From assembly GCA_015680685.1 (NCBI GenBank), contig MNCI01009000.1:71669-94522 (forward strand): DNA of 22,854 bases, read 5' to 3'. Source of the DNA: Gnetum montanum. Lineage: Eukaryota; Streptophyta; Gnetopsida; Gnetales; Gnetaceae. Positions within the stretch are counted from its first letter, which is position 1. The number at the start of each line of letters is the position of its first letter. Position numbers and translations under genes: made by a program. This document shows, piece by piece, positions 1 through 9,600 of this stretch. The notes under the pieces were generated by a model. It had not been told where the DNA came from and ran no database searches. It saw nothing but the letters and a program-made list of their open reading frames with translations.

Positions 1-570
1 TAGCCTTATGCTACTCCTAATAATAATAGAGAAATCAATTACTTGGTCTAATTAATAACATAAATATAAAGTCTAAACTAGACTATGGGTGATGAGTGTC
101 CATTCCTACCTTACTGTACACATCCTAAACCCACATATCCACTACTAGGATTACCAAGCACTATGCTACTAGGCCAATCAAGCAATAATGCTACTGGGAC
201 TACCAAGAAAATACGTGTTTATACTCAAAAATAGTCATGCTCATTTCACCAATTCATTAACATGGATAAAATGTAGATATTAACTAAGTACATGAAAAGT
301 AACTTGCATGAAAGGTAAATATAATCTAAGTCAAAGTGTTGCAATGAATAAGAATCAATCTCGATCTTATTGCAGTTCATGAAATGTGTCTAGGTACATT
401 GCCACTTGAATAAGACATCGTAAAATTGACTCAAATCCATACTATAAGCATTCATTGACTATTCTCTAAGGTTACAATATAAAATTACAAGAGTTCAGCT
501 ACTCTATTAACAAAGAATGCCAATACACGATGGGAGAACATGTATTTTTAGGTGAAATTAGACACTACAT

Positions 571-650
571 TGATGGGGCCTCGTCAGTGCATCATTGCAT
601 ATGTTAATAGGGCCTTGCCAATGCATCATTTACATCAATAGGGCTATATT
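571..650. repeat. Short tandem repeat of 31-34 bp in U3 of L0
   Basis: Three degenerate units begin with (G/A)AT(G)GGGC at about 572, 606 and 637, each followed in the first two by a TGCATCATT-like segment. The third unit is partial and runs into the 14-bp array. Confidence 0.55.
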
Positions 651-653
651 AAT

Positions 654-765
654 GTAGCTACTTCAAAGCAGTTGTGTCGAAGTGGCTACATCAAGGCAGC
701 TGCATCGAAGCATCTACCTCGAAGCGATTGCCTCAAAGTGACTATGTTGAAGAGGCTACATCAAC
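654..765. repeat. 14-bp tandem array, 8 units, in U3 of L0
   Basis: Eight consecutive units of exactly 14 bp tile this stretch without a gap (654, 668, 682, 696, 710, 724, 738, 752). Units follow roughly G-N-R-G-C-T-N-C-N-T-C-R-A-A, and neighbouring units alternate between GTGGCTACATCAAG-like and GCAGCTGCATCGAA-like forms, hinting at a 28-bp higher-order unit. The array sits just inside the U3 terminus, where retrotransposon enhancers usually lie. A regulatory role is inference. Confidence 0.8.
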
Positions 766-787
766 ACAACCAAATAATGCTTCATCA

Positions 788-1924
788 CCATGGTCATAAT
801 GATATTCCTTTTTTTTTCATAATAAAACTAAGAATAAACCTATGATCATTATGCCTAGATAGAAGAGTGAAGAACAAAGAGGGAACGTAAAGGGTGTGAC
901 ATCATGTGGACTTGTGGATTCTTTTGGATTACTATTGTGAGTTCTCTCATCTTGCTAAGGTTCTATTATATCCGTGTAGATCTAATGAAAAATGGAAGTA
1001 AGAGTAATAATTTTTGTCTTACCATGTCACTAGAGAGACATGTTAACCATGCCTGATGGTAGCCCTCTGGTAAGGTTGACACAGAAAAAATAAATAAAAG
1101 AGTACAGAATAAATTTTTGAGGGTTCCATTGGAAAGATATGTTACCCATGCCTGAAGTTAGATGACTTCTCAAAAATATATAAAATAACAAGTGCCATGA
1201 GAAAAATCCTCCCTTGGACAATACACCAAGTGAAAATACTCCTTGCAACATTAATAGTCTTATAGTTGTAATTCCAAGAGATTAAACGATGCGATGTGAC
1301 TAGAATGTGGTTTGGACTTGGTTCGAGTCTTGGACAAAACACTAGTGATTACTTTAACCACTAGTAAAACATAAAAATTCATTATGCCTATGGTAAGATA
1401 CCTCATGTCTTGATTTCTGTAATCCCTTCTGAGTCCATCTCATCTCATATAAGAATAATCATAACTTGTGGTTTTGTGTAACACAACATTATTTTCCCAA
1501 TTTGGTGGTGCTAACATGTATGTTTTGCTAAACAAGTATGTGTTACATTCAACTCCTTAAGTGCCTAAGGACACTTGTAGATGTGATTATACAAGGGAAT
1601 TAAGGGCTGGAGCTTGCTTTGGAGAGGACCCACTTGTATAACTATTGTATCTTAGATCTACCAAGTGATTCCACATCATCTTGAATCTTTTAGCATCCAC
1701 AAACCTCAATAAACAATTTCCATATCATGAAAACCATCCATTCTTATAATATGAATTCATTACCCTTCTTATCCATCTTATGAACTTTTGTAACCTAAGA
1801 TTCCCTCTTTATTAACTCTCGATGACAAAGTTTTGAAGAAAAATATGCATATATCCATCACCTAGACCCTCTGAGTAAGCTTGCAACATTCCAAACACAT
1901 AATCAAATCACTTTTTCCCCTTAG
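788..1924. other. Unassigned AT-rich stretch
   Basis: I see no coding region or element boundary here beyond the duplicated 30-bp motif listed separately. ORFs of 66-73 codons on the minus strand show no recognisable domain and are probably chance. A pol-III B-box-like string occurs near 1320 but no tRNA or SINE could be built around it. Confidence 0.4.
1030..1158 (+). repeat. Duplicated 30-bp motif, also in element A inverted
   Basis: Two copies lie 99 bp apart (1030-1059 and 1129-1158). A third lies on the opposite strand in the 3' region of element A (10719-10748). By eye the two match the A copy at about 27/30 and 26/30. In each, one frame reads L-E-R-(H/Y)-V-(N/T)-H-A-stop, with the stop at the same place. 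Element B lacks the segment at the matching point (about 15970). Confidence 0.6.
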
Positions 1925-2010
1925 GCCTTCATGAACACTAATAATTCTTAGGCCCCAATATTAGGTCTACACTGATATCAAATCTCTAATGTCAAGTCCC
2001 ATAAAACCTA
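1925..2010 (-). mobile_element. Probable LTR tail remnant
   Basis: The segment around 1948-1995 resembles the U3 start of L1 (9508-9550): both contain CTT(A/G)GGC(C/T)CCAATATT(A/G)GGT, followed after a short variable part by ATATCAAA. It has the same orientation as L1 but no TTCATCA terminus and no recognisable remainder, so it is a fragment or a shared ancient motif. Confidence 0.4.
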
Positions 2011-2544
2011 TATATAGGTGGACACTTAGCAAAAAATTTCATTCTTTCTCATTTGAAGTAAGGGAGGTTTTTAAAATTTTCTTCTCTAATTTGAGCTCTA
2101 ACCTTCTAGCTTTCCCAAGCCATATCTCAAACTTTATCACTCCAATTTTCATGATTTTCAAACCTATTCAATCCTAGAGTACTCATCTTAGTCATGGGGG
2201 AGTGCTAGTGAGGAAAATATAAGCTAATTTTTTGAAATTTCCTAACATCAAAAAGGTATTTTAAGGATAAGTATGAAGTGAAACTTGAAATTTTTAATAA
2301 AAACAAAGCATACTAATGCCAGAATACTTAATAAATGCTCTAAAGGAATCATACCTATCATTATGAGCAATACATAAGAATAAATAGATAACTATGAGGG
2401 GTTATAAGAAAACTAACACATATGGGGTAACTTTTTAAAAATTTCTCTAACTTTGTAGTCATGATAAACTAAGAACTTAATGAAACTAAAGGTATGAGTA
2501 AGGCATGGAACTATTAAGAATATATATAAATACCTTAGTAATTC
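2011..2544. other. No recognisable feature
   Basis: AT-rich DNA between the LTR-like remnant and the plus-strand pseudogene. I see no 5' LTR, primer binding site or pol remnant that would complete the plus-strand element to the right. A 62-codon ORF at 1989-2177 has no visible domain. Confidence 0.4.
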
Positions 2545-5312
2545 TAAATCCTTAATGATTGCAGCTGGTCTCAAAGAGGAGAACAAGGAGAACCCTCACA
2601 AGATGCAAGAAAATGACCAAGAGGCCAAGGTAGGAGCCAAACAGGAGGGCAAGAACTAAAACACAAGGATCAAGAGGCCCAATCATTTGGTATTCATCAA
2701 AAAACTCCTACTATAGGATAATTAGTGCAATGAGAGGTAAATGAACCACCAATGCTAGGACAATGTCTCACGTTGTCATAGGACTACCTCCAAGACATCC
2801 AAGAAAGACCTATCCTAACCACAATCATTATGGAAATGAACTTTGGTCCATTCATAGAATTTATTCCTGAAGCAATAAGGATGTAACTCTAAGCATCACT
2901 ATTATGGCCCATACTTTCACACAATGTTGAATGGTACCTTGGGAAAACCTATCAATTTTGGCACAACTAGGAGGAGGATACCACAATCAACATTAGAGTT
3001 TCAATTTCATTCTCAATCAAGGTAATAGGTCAAGTGCTCAACATACCCAATGAAGGGGCAAGGGTAGCACATCTATCCACTTGATTAGATTTTGAAACTA
3101 GAAAACTATGGCTAAAATGGGCATATGGCAAGGAAGATAAGCGATATAACGAACTAACTTTGGAATAAAGAGTCTACTATAAAATTGGCACTTATACCTT
3201 GTTCCTAACAAAAGGACTCAATAGACTATCCACTTATGTGGGTAGAGGAAGTGTGATCCTAATGGACAAACATAATGTCAACCTTACACAACTCTACTTT
3301 ATGGAAATCCAAAGGTAGTTTGAAGAAAGAAAGGTAGAAAAACCAATACTTCCATTTTCCTATCTTATCTGAAAGCCATGCAAGTGAGATGGAATCTTGG
3401 GATACATCAATGACATTCCCAAAAAAGCTGAGAATGCTTCACATGCTAAATTCCTTAAGCCAAAACCACCTAGAAAGGATCAGGATGAGGAGCAACAAAA
3501 GAAACAAGAATAACAAGAAGTAGGGCCTAACAACCAATAGTAAGACCAATGAAAACAACAATAAGGACAACAATAACAAGTTTTGCCACCATCATCACCA
3601 CAAGATTATAGACCATCAATGAGTCATTTAAAATAGATTGTAGAGACCATTAGTTGGGGAATGAGGGAGGAGGCCAATCTTTACATAATTATTAATAATT
3701 CCATCTAGCCCATAGTTTCAACAGATCTAACAAGTGGACATATCTCATTGCAATCAAGAGAAGAGGCACAATCATCAAAATAGATCTCTAGAAATGCTAC
3801 ATCATTCCACATGGTGCTTGAGACTGGAGAGGGAGCCACAGTTATGGTAATGTAGCACTAGGATGCAATGAGAGTAGCAAAGGTAATTACTGATCATATT
3901 AAAGAATCTTTTAATGTACCTATTGTGCCACCAATAGACCTAACTAGAGCCAAAGATGCTCAAATGTTAGCTAGAACCTTAATGACTTCTAGTGACCATG
4001 AAGATGTGCTCGATAGACTACTGCAAACTAGGCAAGCAATGATAACACTCTTTGACATCTCAAGTGATGTTACTACAATACAATCTAAGGTCATTGCTGC
4101 TAAGGAAAAAATTTTCATGGCAAAAACCAAGGTAGTGCATGTAGAAGTAGAAATACATAGACTTTGAGAAGAGATCTTAGCCTTGAAAGCCAAATGTAGA
4201 CATCTTATGTAATTCATTACACCTGACCAGATAGAGTAGTTCAGAACTAAGTAGATAAACCACCTAATTAAGCAACATAAACAAATGACAAAGGAAAAGG
4301 AGAAAGTGGTGTGGAGTGCCTCCATAGTAGAAGCACAAATGTATACACATGCTATGGCACTCACAACAATTCAAGAAGATAATAAACAACTTGTTGTTAA
4401 CAATATGAGGTTGACCAATGTTGAAAAGCAAAAGAACATTGTAGAAGAAAGCATCCATCAGTTGAGAGAGCAGCTAATTAGGGTTAACTAAAACATGAGC
4501 TAACTTGTAAGAGAAAACAAAATACTCTTAATGAAGGAGGTATGTGTCGTCCATCAAAAGTTAGCTGTTGAAATCAGCACATGGAAAAATGAGACAAAGA
4601 AACATAAATAGCTTAGAAAATGCTTCTGTGACTAGGTGGGCATATACAAGAAAATCATTGAAAAATAGATCCAGATGGCAAAGGCCATAATCAACTCCAT
4701 ATCAACATAGAATCCTAATTGGCAATCCATTTTAGACAATTACCCCCATGTCCACTAAGCATAAGTATAAAATAAAGACATGGAAATTTAGGACTTGAAA
4801 GAGTACATGAGGTTAGCTAACCTTCTTTATGCTAACTTGGACATGTTGACAAGAACTAGGCCACGAAAGCAGTTAGAACAACAAGTAGCAACAACATACG
4901 CACTGTATAAGAAGGAGTTTGTGGATCGTAAGGATGCCTTATGAAAACTTCAAGTGGAAAACTTTGAATTAGAGATAGTGAGGGCTAGCTACCAAGGGAA
5001 AAAATATGTAGTATTAAGCTTGTCCAAAAGAGTTTTTGACTACCATGAACTATGTAAAAAGTCTAAGGCATTTGAAGAAGAGAGGAGGTAGTTTATAGCC
5101 TAGTGTGTTAAGGCAAATTAGATGTTTCCATAGTTGCCATGCCCATGGGATGTGCCCACTCTGTCACACATTGCACAATAAGCATGGATGTTGCATAACC
5201 ATAGAATTAAGGAGGAAAACTTTAGGCACTCCTGAATTGATACAAATTTCAGAAGCCTAATGATAAGGGAAAGCAACTAATGGAGGAGCCATCACCACTG
5301 GGAATAACCTAA
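2545..5312 (+). pseudogene. Long additional ORF (aORF-like) of a plus-strand LTR retrotransposon, decayed
   Basis: One frame (codons starting at 2545 + 3n) can be followed for about 890 codons to about 5235 with some 44 in-frame stops but no frameshift that I can find. A single shift near 5235-5250 then leads to a natural stop at 5310-5312. About 35 stops are TAA/TAG and 9 are TGA, all one C-to-T step from CAA, CAG or CGA. The start is not visible. Upstream, 2820-3400 reads as a folded domain with motifs such as V-I-G-Q-V-L-N-I-P, Y-V-G-R-G-S-V-I-L-M and L-P-F-S-Y-L-I-x-K-P-C. This resembles the 'putative plant transposon protein' family from memory, unchecked. A Q/P-rich linker follows at about 3480-3620. 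From 3868 to 5100 it is Glu/Lys/Leu-rich with heptad-like spacing, suggesting a long coiled coil. It ends about 200 bp before a polypurine tract and LTR of the same strand, the place of extra ORFs in Athila/Tat elements. Function is unknown. Confidence 0.7.
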
Positions 5313-5480
5313 ACTACATCAAGCTTTACTAGATTTTTATTTTTTGTTAAATTATCATGTCATGTCTCGTGTCCATTTTTGTAAAATACCAATGTATCAT
5401 AAAGAGTCATGTATATAATTAGTCATTCATGTAAATCTACCTTCCAATTTTGTAAGGAACTCTACCCTTATTTTGTCTTA

Positions 5481-5515
5481 ACTCAAGGATGAGTTTTTAA
5501 TCAATTGTGAGGGTA
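5481..5515 (+). promoter_or_regulatory. Polypurine tract region of the plus-strand element
   Basis: ACTCAAGGATGAGTTTTTAA leads to GTGAGGGTA directly before the LTR TG. The same layout, with much of the same sequence, precedes the LTRs of elements A and B on the other strand (ACTCAAGGACAAGTTTTCA then ATGGGGGCA). This is the plus-strand primer site used in reverse transcription. The run is damaged here (GAGGG rather than GGGGG). Confidence 0.65.
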
Positions 5516-6382
5516 TGATAAATTGAATATTTACAAGGCTATGATATTAAGCATTTGATGTTGGGGCATAAGCTATGATGCCATATATCTGATATCGTGG
5601 ACACCTGTAGGCCTACAAATATGACACTTAGGTGTATGATCCAAAGAGCAATTTCATTCCATCTTACTGAAAATCTTGCAACTTAGTTTCATAGCTTAGC
5701 GATAGAGTAGGTGCCTGCAGTGTAGTGTTCAGTGATTGAATAGTGTCTTTATTTGAGCATCTTGTACTTGGACACAAGTGTAAATGGAAACAATGATCAA
5801 GATTACATTTTGCCATTGCAACATCCACTTACTTTCTTTGTTGTTTACCTAGCATGATGTTTACTATTTACACTTAGAATAAGGTTTTCTACTATTTTCT
5901 TATTTACTATTTACTTTCCCATGAACTTTACATTTACTATTATTAAGATGAATGGATATGACTAATTTTGAGCATAAGACGTGATCATTTGGTAATCCAA
6001 TAGCATTATTGCTTACTAGTGAAATACTTAGTAATCCCATTAACAATTACATAAGTCTAAGACATGCAGAAAATTAAGAATGGTGATTCATCACCTAGGA
6101 TAGACTAGACTTGTTTACTATTTACTTAGAATTAGATATTCTTTTCATTCACCTTTTGTTTACTAGGAGTAATATGGCCAACACAACATCAATTATCATA
6201 TACCTCACCGTGAGTTAAACCATATGCATCTATTTTACTAGCTCACATGGGAAGGTAACAATCGCAAACTCTAACCAATTACTAGCATATTCACATTGCT
6301 TTGTCCATAGTTTATGATTGAGTTACATGTGGACACTCATACCTTGTATGGTTGTCCACAGTTTACGATCGAGCTTTTATCA
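5516..6382 (+). mobile_element. 3' LTR of the plus-strand element, 867 bp
   Basis: The LTR starts with TGATAA right after the polypurine tract and ends with TTATCA, a perfect 6-bp terminal inverted repeat with the canonical TG...CA ends. No second copy of this LTR is visible to the left, so the element is 5'-truncated or its 5' LTR has been lost. The five bases after the LTR are TTCAA; the matching target-site copy cannot be checked without the 5' end. The LTR holds several TTTACTATTTACTT-like runs around 5865-5945. Confidence 0.65.
6300..6373 (+). repeat. 51-bp spaced direct duplication near the LTR end
   Basis: TTGTCCATAGTTTATGATTG (from about 6301) recurs as TTGTCCACAGTTTACGATCG (from about 6352), differing only by transitions. 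The second copy runs into the TTATCA terminus of the LTR. Confidence 0.55.
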
Positions 6383-7479
6383 TTCAAGTATAGCTAGTGA
6401 AGCTTATAAAAAATATTCAACTCGTAATCATTATTATCTTTTATATTAGGATCATTTTAACTTTTCTAAACCTCATAGATTTCTTATAACTTAGAAAAAA
6501 GGATCCTTATTAAGTTGCAAAAGTAAAACGATTTGTAGCTACACATGATATAACCTTATTTTTAAAAATTTTAAGTCTTATTTTAAGTTAATGAGTTATA
6601 TTAGAATAAGATTGAAAGCCAATTAATATGTCCTTAATCATATTATCCAAAATTTCACATTAAAGGTAATATCTTTTAAACATGAATGAGGCTTTTGGGT
6701 AGTTTGATTTTTTTTCAAAAGAAAAAAGTACACTTATGATACAAAGCTTTCCCAAATAGTGCCTTGAAAAGAAAGTTATGGAGGTTGGACATTTATTTAT
6801 TGATTATTTATATATTAATTCTAGTCTAGATCAAGGCTTTTTTGCATCTACAATTAGATCATGTAAATGTACAATTGATCAGATCAAGATCAATGAACTT
6901 TGCCTCTACTAGGAGGCTAAACTAAACAACCTTATTTTAGTTCCACATATTGCATCCTAGCTTCATACTCCTACATTTTTATAATTAAATAATCATTTTA
7001 AATGTAACATTTATCATCTTGATTTTTTGAGACTAAAGAGATCCATCCTTTAGGATATGATCAAAATTAGAATGAAGTATATACTTAGGAAATGACTTTA
7101 TTTATTCATAGTAGAAACATCATGATCATCCTTCTCTTTGGATTCATGTAAAATTTGGATATTAGGTTTTATGTTTTGATCATCAAAGATGATTAATTTG
7201 GTTAAGAGGATGGGAAAGGTCATTTATGGACTTGGAACTAAAAGCCTAACTAGTAATGATATTATAGGTGAGCCACTAAATTCATGCATATAGAAGAAGT
7301 AAAGAACATGTTTCTTAATAGAATAAAACCTCAATAGCTTCATGAATTCAAAGCATGAAATATGTTTAGATTCTTCTAGCACCATTGGTGGTATAGTACT
7401 TATGCAAGCTAAGCTTGATGCTTTTGACTAAATAAAGTTTGAAATAGATTCTTGAACCATTGGCTATATATCGAGAATG
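6383..7479. other. AT-rich stretch, nothing recognised
   Basis: I find no coding region, LTR terminus or repeat I can defend. Short poly-A/T runs are common. It separates the plus-strand LTR from the zinc-knuckle relic. Confidence 0.4.
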
Positions 7480-8310
7480 ATGTCAAATATAGGAAAGATG
7501 ATTGAAGATGAAGGGACTACCAAAGTTAGAAATATATATAGAGATTAGAGGATAAGTATGTGATATTGAGATAAAATTTGGTCCTTGATAATTAAGCACT
7601 AGATTAGCCTCCTTAGTAGCAATTCTATAGAAAGACCTATTTTGAGAATGGAAACTTGTTTGCATAACACACCATTTTTAGTCTTACAAACTCAATCCAT
7701 ATGACCTTCTTTATGATAGAAGATGTAATACATAATATTTTTAAGCTTCATTTTGAAATCCATTTGATCATATTCTATCTTTCTTATTTTATAATTAAAT
7801 GTTATACGACCTATTTTGCTCCATTAGAAACATCATTTTAAGCTAGGATTGTAAGTGTCATCCTTATGTCCTATGCAACTACAAGTATAGCACTTTGATG
7901 ACAAGCTCTCATATTTAATTTTTAGAACTAGAAATATTCATTTACTTTAAAATAAATATGCGTAATGTCAAATGTCTATCATAATGAAATTAAAACATAG
8001 AAGTGGGCTAAGATCATTCTAGACACTTTGGCTATGGTTCTATCCAACCATATTAGTTCTCTAAGGTAGTAGTCACTTGTTTCAACATGTATCCTAAAAA
8101 TCCATGGAATAGGTAGGATTCCATGCTAGAATTAAGGTGCACTGAAATCGTTTTGGGTCAATAATTACCATTTGGAAATAGCAAGGCCTTTAAGCCTAAA
8201 GAACTAATACATCATGTAGGTTCAAAATGAAATTTGTAACTTCAACATTGTGAAAATCAACATGTAGAAGGTCCTCATGTAGGGTTGTGACATTTTCATA
8301 TTAATCAATC
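7480..8310 (-). pseudogene. Decayed zinc-knuckle protein, LINE ORF1-like or gag-like
   Basis: Two C-x2-C-x4-H-x4-C knuckles lie on the minus strand in the same frame, 55 codons apart. The first (7851-7892) reads C-Y-T-C-S-C-I-G-H-K-D-D-T-Y, with its last Cys changed to Tyr. The second (7686-7727) reads Y-I-F-Y-H-K-E-G-H-M-D-stop-V-C, with two Cys changed to Tyr and a TGA that could come from an Arg CGA. The first is preceded by K-Y-E-S-L-S-S-K, like the Y-E-x-L-x-x-x-C run-in of the knuckle that follows DUF4283 in plant LINE ORF1 proteins. Further upstream, in another frame, fragments such as A-H-F-Y-V-L-I-S-L fit the same picture, so at least one frameshift is needed. A Copia or Gypsy gag is the alternative. 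The knuckles are fairly secure, the family is not. A 60-codon ORF at 7483-7665 overlaps the 3' side. Confidence 0.5.
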
Positions 8311-8708
8311 AAATTAAGATTCACATAACTATAAATTTTATTTAATACTATTCAAGGATCAAAAGATAAGCTAGAATTTCTTCCCTAGACGAGAAAAAAC
8401 ATCCTTACAGACCACAAACTTCATCATATTCTCCTTAATAATAGATAACATAGACAATATTGACAAAGATGATAATTCCATAAGACCTCTCTTACCATAG
8501 GATAAAGATTATAATGAAGGATGAAAAAAGAAAAAAAATCCCAAAACACATAGTGGGAGCCATATGTTGACATAAGAATTATTTTCTTACACCCTCATCT
8601 AGGATCCTCCATTTTCCAAAAAATGATTGATTATTGAAATTTTGCAAGATATTTGTAAGTGATTTAATAAGTTATGTATCATTTAACTTTGTTTATGTAG
8701 TGTCTTAT
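8311..8708. other. Flank left of the tandem array
   Basis: AT-rich sequence up to the TGATGA terminus of L1. It may contain the decayed N-terminal part of the zinc-knuckle protein but I cannot follow a frame. The five bases before L1 are CTTAT, the candidate target-site duplication; its partner would lie right of L3, outside the window. Confidence 0.4.
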
Positions 8709-9562
8709 TGATGATCAATGAGGTACCCCTACACCAAACCATATGAATCACAAGCGTTCACACATAATCTAGTCAAATTTCATAGACCTTAACTTCCCAC
8801 ATATACTAGTTCCAGGATGTGAAATATAATCATGATGATTGTTGTCTTCCCAACTATACTTGTGGGGCTTAGTTATATGGTTAAATGTAATTGAGGCACA
8901 TGATTTTTATTATTTTATATTTTACTTGCCTACGATTAACAACAAGTTGAACTTAATTTATGAACCACTTTAACTAATCTAATTGCTAATTAATAACTAA
9001 CTATCCTAACATAAGTATTTAATCCCACTTTTCATGCACATCCCGAACACATATAACACTACTAGGTTAGAAAACGTTAAGCATTGTTGGGATTACCAAG
9101 CATCATGTGCATGCTCGAAGTAGTCGTACTTATGTGCTTAATTGACTACTATTTAATCTAGCTAGCTTACTTTAGCTTAATGATTTGGTAGTATTAAATG
9201 AAATTGCACAAAACATTAAATGCATGAATAAAATATTTAAGCTAGCCAACGTGCAATAAGGTTTGATCAGAAAGCTTGTCTTTATTTCCATACATACTAC
9301 TGTGCTTAGGTACAACAGTGCTCAGATAAAGATCTATACACTCAATGACTCCTGCTACGAGCACTTTAAAATATATTCTAACTTTAGAGAAAAGGAACTA
9401 CAAGAGCTCTGCTATGCTATGACAAAAACGTATGCAAACCGTGTGTCCAAGTGTTATATTTATAGATTGGCACACACCGAACGATATCATATATTCAACA
9501 TCACTTCTTGGGCTCCAATATTGGGTATCTAATATCAAAGCTAGGACAAATATGGTTCATCA
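8709..9562 (-). mobile_element. LTR L1, 3' LTR of element A
   Basis: The LTR is 854 bp, from TGATGA to TCATCA, a perfect 6-bp terminal inverted repeat. It aligns along its length with L2: the ACCCCTACA block at 8725-8733, TGTCTTCCCA near 8844, and the GGATTACCAAG block near 9090. By eye the two differ at roughly a fifth of positions, so the insertion is old. The polypurine tract of A follows directly at its right, which makes it the 3' LTR. On the sense strand CTATAAATA at 9465-9457 is a good TATA box, about 97 bp from the U3 terminus. The sequence left of it does not match the internal leader of B, so 8709 is an outer edge of the array. Confidence 0.85.
9457..9465 (-). promoter_or_regulatory. 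TATA box in U3 of L1
   Basis: The sense strand reads CTATAAATA, followed by an A-rich stretch. The matching site in L2 (TATAAATGG, 14636-14628) lies about 190 bp from its U3 terminus, the difference being largely explained by the 61-bp repeats in L2. Confidence 0.5.
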
Positions 9563-9600
9563 TGCCCCCATGACTGAATGAAAACTTGTCCTTGAGTGAA
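9563..9600 (-). promoter_or_regulatory. Polypurine tract of element A
   Basis: On the sense strand ACTCAAGGACAAGTTTTCA is followed by CAGTCATGGGGGCA, then the LTR TGATGAACC. This is the priming site for plus-strand synthesis and fixes the L1 boundary at 9562. Confidence 0.75.

Larger units (their letters stand above)
1..787 (-). mobile_element. LTR L0, partial, cut by the window edge
   Basis: This is the U3-bearing end of an LTR from the same family as L1, L2 and L3. Two things show it. First, it shares the 'ACTAGGATTACCAAG' block (about 142-158), followed by a second 'CTACTGGG..TACCAAG' unit about 45 bp on, as L3 does at the right edge of the window. Second, it stops with TTCATCA at 781-787, the terminal sequence that L1 and L2 also have. 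The sense strand is minus, so U3 lies at the right. The flank just right of it (788-805) resembles the polypurine tract of A and B only weakly, so I cannot tell whether this is a solo LTR or the 3' LTR of a lost element. The left end is outside the window. Confidence 0.75.

Noticed and set aside
654-765. CRISPR-like array
   Set aside because: The 14-bp units are contiguous with no spacers, in a plant LTR.
1290-1335. tRNA gene or SINE around GGTTCGAGTC at about 1320-1329
   Set aside because: The string matches a pol-III B box, but no cloverleaf can be folded, no convincing A box lies at the right distance, and the T-stem does not pair.
3960-4364. Minus-strand 134-codon ORF as a gene
   Set aside because: It lies opposite the plus-strand coiled-coil frame and is its antisense shadow, with the Cys/Ser/Leu-rich composition expected of that.
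2545-5235. TAA/TAG read as Gln (an alternative genetic code) in the plus-strand frame
   Set aside because: TGA codons interrupt the same frame about nine times, the gag of B shows the same mixed stops, and the rest of the window is decayed plant retrotransposon. Mutation explains it better than code reassignment.
9500-9550. TCTAATATCAAAGCTAGG as an initiator-tRNA primer site on the plus strand
   Set aside because: It lies inside L1, and the element reads on the other strand; the similarity is probably chance or an old shared LTR motif.
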